Notes: a model not told the origin generated them from the letters alone. A DNA stretch of 64,000 nucleotides from Parablautia intestinalis (GCA_003612395.1 RAYQ01000001.1:248001-312000), one strand, 5' to 3'; counted from the first letter of the stretch, positions 8,629 to 17,392 are shown. Numbers and translations are program-made.

Positions 8629-9536
8629 TGTTTATTGCCTTAAAAACGGAGGACGGCGTTATCAAAGGAAAGCTTTCTTTCTGCTGCAGGATGCTGAACG
8701 TGACACGGCAGGGATTTTATAAATATCCGGCAGACAAAGACCGTCCGTGGAAATATGAGGCTCTGGCCGACGCCATGCGGGCAATTGTGGCAGAAGATGT
8801 ATGCAATGACACTTATGGAAGAATCCGTATGTATCAGGCGCTTGTTTTGAAACAGCCGGAAGGCATCCGAATACCCGGGGAGCAGACAGTTTACCGCGTC
8901 ATGGAGGAAATCGGACTCAGCCACCGCCCAAAACGCAGGCCAAACGGGATTACAAAAGCTGACCGTCAGGCGCGCAAATCCGATGACCTGCCGAAACGGG
9001 ATTTCACGTCCGCAGAACCATTCAAAAAATGCGTCACGGTCATAACCGAAATCAAAGCAAAAGACGGGAAACTCTATGTGTCTGCCATATTTGACTGTTT
9101 TGACGCGGCAGTCCCGGGACTGGCAATGGACACGAACATGAAAGCGGCGCTGTGCAGACAGACGCTTGAGAACGCTGTCCGCGCCTATCCGGCGCTCCGG
9201 GAAGCCGTGATCCATTCAGACCGCGGAACGCAGTACACCAGCGGAACCTGTCGTAAAGGTGTTCAAAAATACGGAATTTTTCAAAGCATGAACAGCGCGG
9301 GAGGACGATGCCATGACAATGCCCGCTGCGAGAGCATGTGGGCGCGGATGAAAGAGGAACTCCTCTATGGGCGTTGCCATACTGAGGAAATGGACATAGA
9401 GGAACTGAAAACCCTCATTTGGAGATACTTCATCAGCTATTGGAACAATAGGAGGATATGCTCCACAAATGAGGGACTCCCTCCTATGGTCAAACGACAG
9501 AGATATTATGAATCTCTAGATGCTGCCTGGGCATGA
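8625..9536 (+). CDS. IS3-family transposase OrfB, probable catalytic mutant
   Basis: The DDE integrase domain is visible: TEIKAKDGKLYVSAIFDCFD, then IHSDRGTQYTSG (second Asp) and DNARCESMWARMKEELL (Glu). The first catalytic aspartate normally sits in a TDITE motif, but this copy reads KKCVTVITEI, with valine (GTC) where Asp (GAC) is expected. The start ATG at 8625 overlaps the OrfA stop (ATGA). If the alignment with IS3 relatives is right the enzyme is inactive, so this copy may be immobile. Confidence 0.8.
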   Translation: MMFIALKTEDGVIKGKLSFCCRMLNVTRQGFYKYPADKDRPWKYEALADAMRAIVAEDVCNDTYGRIRMYQALVLKQPEGIRIPGEQTVYRVMEEIGLSHRPKRRPNGITKADRQARKSDDLPKRDFTSAEPFKKCVTVITEIKAKDGKLYVSAIFDCFDAAVPGLAMDTNMKAALCRQTLENAVRAYPALREAVIHSDRGTQYTSGTCRKGVQKYGIFQSMNSAGGRCHDNARCESMWARMKEELLYGRCHTEEMDIEELKTLIWRYFISYWNNRRICSTNEGLPPMVKRQRYYESLDAAWA

Positions 9537-9556
9537 ATATCCTTGTAAAAAAAGTG

Positions 9557-9668
9557 TCAACCAATATTGACAATATCATAGAAATCATAAAATTGTCCAA
9601 CAGTAAACGCATTAAAACCTTGCGTTACTATATTTACTAAGTATCTTTTAAGCTGTATAAAAGCAAAT
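9557..9668 (-). pseudogene. 3' fragment of the third defence-operon gene, separated by IS256
   Basis: Reading away from the IS256 end, the minus strand after the duplicated ATTTGCTT is open for 33 codons: FIQLKRYLVNIVTQGFNAFT then VGQFYDFYDIVNIG and TGA. It joins in frame with the 11342-11728 part of the gene, whose last native codons are TTT GCT T. Its base composition matches that AT-rich operon. The final TGA lies in the IS3 end, so the native C-terminus may differ by a few residues. Confidence 0.75.
9661..9668. repeat. Target-site duplication of the IS256 element, left copy
   Basis: AAGCAAAT directly precedes the left end of the IS256 element and recurs at 11335-11342 directly after its right end. 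Eight base pairs is a normal duplication length for this family. Confidence 0.8.
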
Positions 9669-9992
9669 GAGGCTGTAAATTTTTCTGTGTCTATGGAGGA
9701 AAAATCCTTCTGGTAGAATCCAGATATGTACAATACTGTGTCGAATCCCAGGCTTGATTTTGTTGTCGATTTATCTTACTGATTATAGTATTACCAATCT
9801 GCATGCCTTTATACAGATTTTTCTATTTTTTTGCACCAAAATAAAACATCCTGGCTGCTTCTTTTCGTGGGCTCTGCCCACACCCGGCCTCTGGAAAAAG
9901 GATGGAGGTTTCTGGCAATACTATAAATGCCGATGGGATAAGGATGGGGACAGCAGCATTCCTTTCAGGGTGCGCTGCCCCAGACTTTCCTA

Positions 9993-10046
9993 ATGATGCG
10001 GAGCTTCTATATGATGCGGAGCTTCTATATGATGCGGAGCTTCTAT
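9993..10046. repeat. Three exact 18-bp tandem repeats
   Basis: ATGATGCGGAGCTTCTAT occurs three times head to tail with no mismatch, ending one base before the transposase stop codon. It lies inside the IS256 element just outside its coding region. Such arrays usually arise by slippage. Confidence 0.9.
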
Positions 10047-10047
10047 T

Positions 10048-11241
10048 TTACAGATACTGGGGCAGCCGTTCCCCATAGAGGACTGTCAGCTGGTTCAGTA
10101 CCTGGTCCCAGTTCTGGTATCTCTGTGTCCACTTCTTCGCCACATTCAGGCTGGCCAGATAGAGCATCTTTTCCAGAGAGCTGTCGCTGGGGAACACGCT
10201 CTTTGTCTTGGTGGCTTTCCTGTACTGGCGGTTCAGCCCCCCGATTATATTGGTCGTGTACATAATACGGCGTACTTCGTCTGGGAACTGGAAGAAAGGG
10301 CTTACATCTTCCCGGTTGTTTTCCCAGTTGCTGACTGCGTAGGGATATTTCTTTCCCCATTTTTCCCTGACATCTGACAGTGCTTCCAGCCCGCCTTTTT
10401 CATTCGTGGCATTGTATACCGCCTTGAAATCAGACGCGAACTTCTTCAGGTCACTGTAGTTCACATACTTGAACGAGTTGCACAGCATGTGGATGACGCA
10501 CCTCTGGATTTCGGACTGGGGGAACACGGCGCCGATCGCCTCCTTGAACCCGGGGAGCCCGTCCACGCAGAAGAACAGCACATCCTGCACTCCCCGGTTC
10601 TTCAGGTCGTTCAGCATCCCCAGCCAGAACTTCGAACTCTCGCTGGCGCCTACCGTGATGCTGAGGTGACGCCCGGCACCACATAGGCCGCACGGCTGAG
10701 TATCCGCCCGTCTTCCCTGACCTTGTAGTGGATGCAGTCCATGAACACGAATGGGCAGACCGGGTTCAGGGGCCTTGACTGCCATTCCCGGATCTCCGGC
10801 AGTATCTTGTCCGTGATCCTGCTGACCATCTCTGCAGACATCTCTATCCCATAGAGGTCCTGCAGCTGGTTATGGATGTCCCTGGTGCTCATCCCCCTGC
10901 CGTAGAGCGAGATGACTTTTTCTTCGATTCCAGAGACGTCCCTCTGGTATTTGGGGATGAAGCTTCGGCTCGAATTCACCGTTCCTGTCCCGGGGCACAT
11001 CGATCCGGAACCCGCCGTACTGGCTCTTGAGGTTCTTGGGGGAGTGGCCATTGCGCTTATTTGAAGTCTCCACATTCCCTTTGTTGTTCTTCTCATAGCC
11101 CAGTGTCGCGTCAGGCTCTGCCTCCATGAGTTCCTGGAGGATATCTTTGAATCCATCTCTCAGGAGGGTGTAGACATCTGCCACACTGTTTAAGTTGTTG
11201 TCTGCAATAATCTGTCGAATCTGTTCCTTTGCTACCGGCAT
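10048..11241 (-). pseudogene. IS256-family (mutator) transposase with two frameshifts
   Basis: The N-terminal part (MPVAKEQIRQIIADNNLNSV with the DGFKDILQELMEAE segment) is in one frame, the middle (IPKYQRDVSGIEEKVISLYG and FVFMDCIHYKVREDGRI) in a second, and the C-terminal catalytic part (VLFFCVDGLPGFKEAI, TTNIIGGLNRQYRKAT) in a third. Breaks fall near 10960 and 10690; at the second, residues after AYVVPGVT are also missing. Catalytic Asp residues are still readable (FMD, CVDGL), but no full-length enzyme can be made. Confidence 0.85.
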
Positions 11242-11329
11242 AAAAATACTCCTTTTCGATAAGAATTTTCATATCTTGATTCTTACCAAAAAGGAGCTAT
11301 TTTTTACCAAAGACACAAACTTTTTTACA

Positions 11330-11728
11330 CTACCAAGCAAATTCATGTAGACTATTATACTCTTCTAAATCATTATCACATGCTGAAAAAAGAATATAAT
11401 AACATAATTTATTAAGTTCTTTGTTACCGTTACACTCACTTAGCTGATCTTTTATAAAAAAAAACATAAGTTGATCTGCAACACTTTCAGCTAATCCAAA
11501 GAAATGATATCTAGAATTATTTTCTATTTTATTTATATCAAGCTTGTGTTTATCGCGTTCTATTGCGATATGACAAATCAATGAATAAAGCGCTCTCATC
11601 CATTTAGAGTATATATTATCAAATCTTATGGTTCTTTTACCTTTTTCATCTATCACATAATATGTATATCCATCTTTTCCCATATATTCTTCTATCCCAA
11701 GTGCTTCTCCAATTTTGTTCACTTTCAT
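11330..11728 (-). pseudogene. Third gene of the ATPase/HNH operon, 3'-truncated by IS256
   Basis: It encodes 132 residues from MKVNKIGEALGIEEYMGKDG; a GGAGGT site that lies inside the end of the HNH gene sets the start at 11728. The protein is helical, with an N-terminal strand pair (YTYYVIDEKGKRTIRFDN) and an aromatic-rich helix (GLAESVADQLMFFFIKDQLS). I do not recognise a family. The last codon and stop (TGG TAG) come from the IS256 end; the native gene continued for at least 33 codons now found at 9557-9660, giving about 165 residues. One base separates it from the HNH stop, so it is translationally coupled and probably a third system component. Confidence 0.7.
11335..11342. repeat. Target-site duplication of the IS256 element, right copy
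   Basis: AAGCAAAT, identical to 9661-9668. On the minus strand it is the ATTTGCTT that forms the last native codons of the third operon gene. Confidence 0.8.
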
Positions 11729-11729
11729 A

Positions 11730-12575
11730 CTAATTTGACCTCCCTCCAAGATAAATATCAAAAAAATCTTTGCTATTAAGCAACCCTTCATACAAGGCTG
11801 CTCTCCAAGTATTTTTCATATTACTCCTATGTTCTTTAATCCTATCTAATAATTCAACCTGTACTAAATCGTTTCCTCCCGTTTCATATATCCTTTTCAA
11901 ACTATATTGGCATTCTGAAAATTCTTCAGCCGCATGTGAAATATATAAATTGTTTAATTCAAGTTTATCAAAATGATTTTTAGCTCTAGTATACTTTTCA
12001 TCAGTCCAATTCTCTGGTTTTTCTACATAAAATTCAAATAATATCTCATTCTTAAACATCACCTTCGCTTTTAACCAGATTTCATCATCAAATTCATCAT
12101 AATATGGGTGAAATAACTCATCCTCTCTATTTTTATAGACTAAATTGCTTTTCTTTTTATTACAATCAGCACATGAAGCAATTAAATTATTGGGTGTTAT
12201 TGCAAAGATTGGATATTCTGTTTTAGCCAAATAATGATCTAATGTGGAAACCCTTCTTACTCCACAAAAAGGGCATCGCGCAAATGGGGGAATCTTCATA
12301 ATTTTGTCATAATAGCTTCTGCCCCCATCTCTAACAAACTTTTTATCATAAATCCAAACCATATCATCTTTTGTTGCTCCCCCTAGCACCTTTGAATGCA
12401 CTGGAATTTTTCCTAATTCGCCTCTTTCACCTAAAGTATTATATGTACTGCTTTTTCGTTCGATAAATGCCCGACTTCTTTTTATGTTGGATAATGTTGG
12501 TTCTTTCTTCAGATTGTCAATACAGACATCTATTATATCTTTCTGTTCCATGTCTGGTTTTTCTAGTTTAATCAT
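11730..12575 (-). CDS. HNH endonuclease, PtuB-like defence effector
   Basis: About 281 residues. A treble-clef zinc site is seen as CPFCG (C101, C104) and SCADCN (C135, C138), and between them STLDHYLAKTEYPIFAI supplies the catalytic Asp-His pair, followed by PNNLIASC; the closing Asn is in CNKKKSN. This is the HNH form found in PtuB of Septu and in TIGR02646-type retron-associated nucleases, which cut DNA or tRNA under control of a partner ATPase. The C-terminal half is helical. The start at 12575 overlaps the ATPase stop by 8 bases with GAGG nine bases upstream. Function in defence is inferred from architecture. Confidence 0.8.
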   Translation of the reverse strand: MIKLEKPDMEQKDIIDVCIDNLKKEPTLSNIKRSRAFIERKSSTYNTLGERGELGKIPVHSKVLGGATKDDMVWIYDKKFVRDGGRSYYDKIMKIPPFARCPFCGVRRVSTLDHYLAKTEYPIFAITPNNLIASCADCNKKKSNLVYKNREDELFHPYYDEFDDEIWLKAKVMFKNEILFEFYVEKPENWTDEKYTRAKNHFDKLELNNLYISHAAEEFSECQYSLKRIYETGGNDLVQVELLDRIKEHRSNMKNTWRAALYEGLLNSKDFFDIYLGGRSN

Positions 12576-14124
12576 CACTGCTTTCCTCTTTTTCTTTTTT
12601 GTACATTAAAGACCGCAAAATAGATTTGCCTTCATTTCCTAATTCCCCCGAAAAACTACGCAAGGCACTCTTATATGTAGATTTCTTCTTAACTACATCT
12701 TGTATCATTGAATGAAAGCCAGAATCAGTAACCTCATATCCAAATATTTCACTGGTCAGCACACCTATATTTTCACCAAATGTTTCTATGAGAGGTCTTT
12801 CTCCAACTAATTCTTCTCCAGATCTCCGTAAAATCCAGACACATTTCTTGGGTACTTCTTGGACAATTACTGGAGAATGTGTTGCCACAATACAGACTCC
12901 ATTTCTATAAGTAAGTAAATTTGATAATGCTCTTATAAATGCAGCTACCAGAGGAGGATGCAAATGTTCTTCCGGCTCATCCATTAAAACTAATGTTTTT
13001 TCTTCTACTAATTCAATAAGTTTGGCAACTATAAGTAATATTACCTTATGACCTGAACTTAATTTTTCAAACTTTGGAATCATAGATTTAACAAATTCAT
13101 GTTTCATTTTTTCTTTATTTTGTGCACCTGACCCCTTTTTAACAAAATCTACATTTATCTCACTATCAAATTCTTTTACGACTTTTTTCTTCTTAGACCA
13201 ACTTTTGATATTTAATTCAACAAATGTATTATCGGACTCTAAAATTGAAAGTGTTTTCTCCCATAAATCTTTTTTATTTCCACTTGATATTTCAAATAAA
13301 CTTTCTGCAAAATCTTTTGCAAATTCATCAGGTCCTTTAATCCCCTCTTTTTTTGCCAATCCAATATATAAATATGGTATTTCTTCTTCATTCACTTCAA
13401 AATATCTGTCAAATGCACTAAAGGAAACATAAACTATATTAGTGAATCCTCTTGTTTCCCACATTTCCATATGTCCATATTCTTTGTTATCACTTTCTAA
13501 TGAATTTACCATATTTTTTAACATTGTCGTCTTTCCTACACCATTTTTCCCTATTAAAACATGTATATTGGTAGGCGGTAACTCATCTATCTCAACGTCA
13601 AACTCCAATTCCATTTTTTCAGTGTCACTGTCTTTTAGAAAGGGTATATAGCTAAAGTTATATCTTGTTAGCCATGCACCTCCACGAGCCAATCTGTTGT
13701 ATTGATTTTTAACAGCACTTACTGTAAAATCTCGCATAAGTGACGTTTGAACAACATCTTGATTTCTAAATTTTTCAAATATATCTAAATTGAACGCCAT
13801 ATCATTTAAAGCTTTTAATATTTTTTCTCTTAATACACCGTTTGGGCTTAACTTTTTAAGATTCTCATAATAGTTTTCATTAGAACCAAGCGAAAAAAAG
13901 TCTTCTGACAATCTTGTAAATGTATCTGGAAGCGCTGGACTTCGTCCCTGGCCCTTTTGTCCAATTTTTACACTTCCTAGTCTGCGTACGTTTCCATTCG
14001 AATCAACATACCTTATGTTAAAAAGTGTAGAGTATGTAAACCAATCATCCCATCCATCCAACATCAAATAAACTGTACTTTTTTCTTCACATTCTTGCCA
14101 ATTTTTCACGACTACAAATTGCAT
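12568..14124 (-). CDS. SMC/ABC-type AAA ATPase of a Septu-like defence operon
   Basis: 518 residues: Walker A GKNGVGKTT at 192-200, ABC signature-like LSSGHK at 355-360, Walker B TLVLMDEPEEHLHP at 377-390 and H-loop ATHSP at 414-418. This is the AAA_21/OLD-like layout of PtuA-type sensors. Unusually, about 190 residues precede Walker A; in PtuA the motif lies near the N-terminus. That extension (from MQFVVVKNWQECEEKSTVYL) includes a strand-rich part and helices and may be a separate sensing domain. The gene leads an AT-rich operon with HNH and third gene overlapping or 1 base apart. TTAGGAGTATATTT precedes the ATG. Confidence 0.8.
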   Translation of the reverse strand: MQFVVVKNWQECEEKSTVYLMLDGWDDWFTYSTLFNIRYVDSNGNVRRLGSVKIGQKGQGRSPALPDTFTRLSEDFFSLGSNENYYENLKKLSPNGVLREKILKALNDMAFNLDIFEKFRNQDVVQTSLMRDFTVSAVKNQYNRLARGGAWLTRYNFSYIPFLKDSDTEKMELEFDVEIDELPPTNIHVLIGKNGVGKTTMLKNMVNSLESDNKEYGHMEMWETRGFTNIVYVSFSAFDRYFEVNEEEIPYLYIGLAKKEGIKGPDEFAKDFAESLFEISSGNKKDLWEKTLSILESDNTFVELNIKSWSKKKKVVKEFDSEINVDFVKKGSGAQNKEKMKHEFVKSMIPKFEKLSSGHKVILLIVAKLIELVEEKTLVLMDEPEEHLHPPLVAAFIRALSNLLTYRNGVCIVATHSPVIVQEVPKKCVWILRRSGEELVGERPLIETFGENIGVLTSEIFGYEVTDSGFHSMIQDVVKKKSTYKSALRSFSGELGNEGKSILRSLMYKKEKEESSDD

Positions 14125-14246
14125 AAATATACTCCTAACAAATGTCTAAATTTTTAGTACATATATGTCTCTCTCATTGTACCAAATTCTTCCTCAATAA
14201 TAAATCATAAATAAAATTGTTCTGGCATCACATTGGCACAAAACTA

Positions 14247-14284
14247 TCCCAACTTGGCACAGCATTGCGATTTACAGGGTAAAT
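14247..14284. repeat. Direct repeat copy 2 (TTGGCACAGC element)
   Basis: Matches 780-817 in the same orientation with one mismatch in the core. It lies upstream of the ATPase/HNH operon and just before the conjugation-type genes begin, so it marks the boundary between the AT-rich defence unit and the element backbone. Confidence 0.6.
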
Positions 14285-14332
14285 CCCATATGCTAAAATA
14301 GGTATTGTGAAAAATCATATACTGCAACCGAA

Positions 14333-14379
14333 CGCAGGCAGGATGTCCACCCCGGATCCCGCCTGCTTTTTGTTGCCCA
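14333..14379 (+). terminator. Terminator-like hairpin
   Basis: GCAGGCAGGATGTCC and GGATCCCGCCTGC can pair with small mismatches and are followed by TTTTTG. It would end a gene reading in from the left that has been removed, since no plus-strand gene remains upstream. Confidence 0.4.
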
Positions 14380-14391
14380 AGAGGTGACATC

Positions 14392-14784
14392 TTGAGAAAA
14401 AAACTGAAACGGCTCCTGCTGTCCGAGAGAGGAGACTCCTCTTATATCAGCAGCTTCATCTACATCCTTGTAGCCGTCATCCTGATCGCTTTCATCATCA
14501 ATGTCTTCCATATCATTTCCATCAAGCAGGAAATGGATCATATAGCAGACCAGATCGTAAAGCAGATCCAGTTAAACGGCGGAACCAGTAGGGAGACGGA
14601 TTCCCTCTTCTCCTATCTCTCCGGTGAGATGAGCGAAGAAGAAGGGCTGGCCTACCAGGTTTCCTACTCCGGCAGCTCCAGCCGCATCCAGATCGGATCC
14701 CCCTTCTATGTCACGGTGACAGGGCGCTGCTATCTGGGCGGTTTCTGGCGCTTCAACCTTGTGCCCATCAACATCCGCGCCTAG
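14392..14784 (+). CDS. TadE/pseudopilin-like membrane protein
   Basis: 130 residues, opening with a basic stretch and ERGDSSYISSFIYILVAVIL, one hydrophobic helix then an extracytoplasmic domain that ends GFWRFNLVPINIRA. The G-D-x-S/x then helix pattern is that of TadE/TadG-like pseudopilins and of the DUF4320 proteins found on integrative elements of Clostridia. GAGGTGACATC precedes a TTG start. It is the first of a pair with 14829-15293, 44 bases downstream, and probably belongs to a pilus or conjugation surface apparatus whose other genes are missing. Confidence 0.65.
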   Translation: MRKKLKRLLLSERGDSSYISSFIYILVAVILIAFIINVFHIISIKQEMDHIADQIVKQIQLNGGTSRETDSLFSYLSGEMSEEEGLAYQVSYSGSSSRIQIGSPFYVTVTGRCYLGGFWRFNLVPINIRA

Positions 14785-14828
14785 GGCGCCGGTGTCAGCG
14801 AGCACTACTGGAAGTAAAGGAGGAACCT

Positions 14829-15293
14829 ATGCACAAAAAGATCATCTGGGATGAGCGCGGGGACCTTTCCATTTTCACTGTTTTCGTCATCCTGGCCTTC
14901 GTGCTCCTGTTCGCTTCCATCAAAATCAGCTGCATCAATATCCGGAATGCAGCCAAGATGGAACTGAACAACGTCAGTGCCCGGATCTATACGGACACCT
15001 TCCACTCCCAGAGGGAAGCCAACCTGGATTCCTACATGGCAGACCTTCATTTAAGCTCCGCCTATCAGGAAGCACTGCGGGCCGGCTTTATCCTGGGCAT
15101 GGAGGAACGGATACAGCTGACCAGTGACGATTACACCGTAGACAACATCCACCTGCAGTTCAACCAGTATTCTGACAAAATCGAATATGTAGTGACCTGC
15201 GATGCAACCTTCCGGGTCCGGATGTTCGGGAACCTCTTCCCGCCCATTACACAGCATATTATGCTGACCGGCTCGCATAACACAAAATATTAA
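14829..15293 (+). CDS. DUF4320/TadE-like membrane protein
   Basis: 154 residues with DERGDLSIFTVFVILAFVLL at the N-terminus, a single membrane helix, then a soluble domain (LSSAYQEALRAGFILGMEER and FNQYSDKIEYVVTCDATFRV) ending in MFGNLFPPITQHIMLTGSHN. The RGD-x-S start matches its neighbour at 14392, so both are pseudopilin-like products of one operon. AAAGGAGGAACCT gives a clear start. Family assignment rests on the N-terminal pattern and length. Confidence 0.65.
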   Translation: MHKKIIWDERGDLSIFTVFVILAFVLLFASIKISCINIRNAAKMELNNVSARIYTDTFHSQREANLDSYMADLHLSSAYQEALRAGFILGMEERIQLTSDDYTVDNIHLQFNQYSDKIEYVVTCDATFRVRMFGNLFPPITQHIMLTGSHNTKY

Positions 15294-15427
15294 AGGAAGC
15301 TGTTGCCATTTGGAACTGGCCGGAGTATATAATAAAAACCCGACAGCCGGAGAATCCAGATCCGGACCTGCCTTATTGAAACTCAGGATGCCTTGAAAAA
15401 CAGGCAGACAGAAGAAAGGAGCTTTCC

Positions 15428-15667
15428 ATGAAACCTACAGACAAAAAAACAGCTACCAGAAAAATCGCTTCCATATGCGGTCTGTCCGCACTGAGCCTTG
15501 CCGTCCTTGCAGGCGCATATTTTTTAACCAGAGAGCCTGAAGCAGAGTTTATCCCCTCTTCTGTCCAGACAGACACGGCCACAGATACCTGGAAGGAAAA
15601 TGCCGGAACGGACGTGGAACGCCCAGAGGTTGTTGTGGTCAAGCATTTTTGTAACACTTATGGCTAA
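15428..15667 (+). pseudogene. DUF6550-like membrane-anchored protein, truncated by IS remnant
   Basis: It opens MKPTDKKTATRKIASICGLS with one membrane helix (LSALSLAVLAGAYFL), then an extracytoplasmic Thr/Glu-rich stretch that stops abruptly at VERPEVVVVK. The last residues (HFCNTYG) come from the IS remnant next door. Proteins with this start follow the TadE-like pair on related integrative elements. AGAAAGGAGCTTTCC supports the ATG. Confidence 0.6.
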
Positions 15668-15840
15668 AAAATTCACTTTTTATTACGGAATAACACCGTC
15701 GTTTTTTACGATGCTATACGTGCCTGATAGGGAGTTCGGTATCCGTTAAAGCTATGTGGACGGACACGGTTATATTGGACATATGCAAATTTATTTTCAG
15801 TATATCTTATTAGCCACTCCTGTTACAACTTTACTTTATC
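15646..15840 (-). mobile_element. IS3-family remnant (OrfB C-terminus and one end)
   Basis: The minus strand encodes YVQYNRVRPHSFNGYRTPYQ then ARIAS and a stop, the conserved C-terminal ending of IS3/IS150-type OrfB transposases. The stretch past the stop to 15646 is probably the IS right end. The rest of the element is gone. It joins two truncated genes, so the original insertion was followed by a deletion that removed the N-terminus of the ligase gene. A different subgroup from the IS at 8.2 kb. Confidence 0.75.
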
Positions 15841-17372
15841 ACAACAAGCGTCTGAAGGACACGCTGGTCGGTAGTAACGGCAGGCCTTATCGGAATGCCC
15901 GCAACCTTGCTTCCGGTTCCATCCGCAGCCTGGATGCGGCGGTCTGCAAAGAACGGGAGAGCAGCTTTTTTGCCTTTCATGTCCTGAAAGGACTGGACGA
16001 ATTTCCCGGTCTGAAGAACAGCCGCGATGGAAAGCTCCTTTGCCTTATGGAATATGGTTTTGGTATCTGCCCTTTCCAGACTCTGGACGGAAATATCTCA
16101 GAGGAATTTCTTCATGGACAGATCGAATCCATGCAGGCGCTTGCAGACCTTTCCAACATTCCCATCGACGGCATGGTCATCCGTTTTGAGGACCTTGCCT
16201 ACTCGGAAAGCCTGGGCAGGAACGGCCATCATTACCATGACGGCATTGCTTTTAAATTTGAGGATAATGTATATGAGACCATCTTCCGCTCTATCAAATG
16301 GCAGACAGGACGCAGCGGTGAAATTGCACCGGTCGCAGTATTTGACACCGCGGAAATCGACGGCTGTGAGGTATCAAGGGCAAGCCTTCGTAATCTGACT
16401 TTTATCAAAAATCTGGAGCTGTATCCCGGATGCCGTATCCTGGTCTCCAAGCGCAACATGATCATCCCCCATGTGGAGGAAAATCTGGACCGCAGAAACT
16501 ATCAGGATATGATACTGCAGACCTGTCCCTGCTGTGGGCAGCCTGCACGTACCTATTCCAGAGCCGGTGACAAGGGGCGTATCGTGGAAACACTGCACTG
16601 TGACAATCCGGAATGTGGAAACCGCATCCTTCAGCGCTTCGCCCACTTCGCAGAAAAGAAAGCTATGAACATCAAAGGACTTTCCGAAGCAACACTGGAC
16701 CAGCTCATCCGGCTTGGTGCATTAAAAAGCTACCAGGATCTGTACCACCTTGACCGTTACCGGAAGGAGATCATTGCACTGGAGGGCTTTGGGGAAAAAT
16801 CCTACGAAAACCTGATTACTTCCATCAATGAAAGTCGCAACACAACCTTTGTACGCTTCCTTGTGGCAATGGATATTCCCCTGATCGGCAGGACTGCCAG
16901 CAGGATACTGGACAGGCATTTCCACGGCAGCCTACGGGAGCTGAGGCTGGCTGCACTGGATCGTTTCGATTTTACCTGCCTGGAAGGGATTGGGGACATT
17001 ATGAGCAGCAACCTCCACAAATGGTTCCGTAACCCAGATCATCTCCTGTTATGGGGCAGCTTACAAAACGAATTACACTTTGAAAATGGTTTGGATGCAC
17101 AAACATCCGGAGAGGAGAACAATATGAACGAAACAACGAACAACACATTTGCAGGATGCACCATCGTAGCAACCGGAAAACTTGAGAACTTCACCCGCGA
17201 CGGAATCAACGCCAAAATTATCAGCCTCGGCGCCACGCCCGGCAGCTCCGTTACCAAAAAGACGGATTATCTGATCTGCGGAGAAAAGGCGGGCAGCAAG
17301 CTGGCAAAGGCAGAGCAGCTCGGCGTTAAAATCCTGACTGAGCAGGAATTTTTGGAAATGCTGTCGGCATAA
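15841..17372 (+). pseudogene. ligA: NAD-dependent DNA ligase, N-terminus deleted
   Basis: About 510 residues remain: the C-terminal half of the adenylation domain (RNLASGSIRSLDAAV, DGMVIRFEDLAYSESLG), the OB-fold (GEIAPVAVFDTAEIDG), a Cys4 zinc site (CPCCGQ and CDNPECGN), helix-hairpin-helix repeats (ALEGFGEKSYENLI, VAMDIPLIGRTASRI) and a BRCT domain at the end. The start of the adenylation domain with the KxDG lysine and the Ia NMN-binding domain are missing, replaced by the IS remnant. Divergent LigA homologues occur on integrative elements of Clostridia. It cannot ligate DNA. Confidence 0.85.
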
Positions 17373-17392
17373 GTTTCCTTATCGCCACAAAT

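Larger units (their letters stand above)
8226..9561 (+). mobile_element. IS3-family insertion sequence
   Basis: Two overlapping transposase frames are framed by imperfect terminal inverted repeats beginning GTTGACAC (8226) and ending GTGTCAAC (9561). I could not see a convincing target duplication. The sequence just left of it up to about 8180 still matches the region upstream of the lipoprotein copy at 33.4 kb. The right end lies against the 3' fragment of the ATPase/HNH operon's third gene, whose stop (TGA) falls inside the IS end. Confidence 0.8.
9669..11334 (-). mobile_element. IS256-family insertion sequence (decayed)
   Basis: The ends form an imperfect inverted repeat: GAGGCTGTAAATTTTTCTGT at the left and, read on the minus strand, GGTAGTGTAAAAAAGTTTGT at the right, both followed by GTCTxTGG. 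The 8-base flanking duplication AAGCAAAT shows it was inserted as a unit. Inside is a single IS256/mutator transposase broken by frameshifts. The insertion split the third gene of the ATPase/HNH operon. About 300 bases at its left (9690-9992) hold no gene I can support. Confidence 0.85.

Noticed and set aside
9754-9993. 79-residue plus-strand frame before the tandem repeats
   Set aside because: No ribosome site, no protein-like pattern, and it lies within the left part of the IS256 element.
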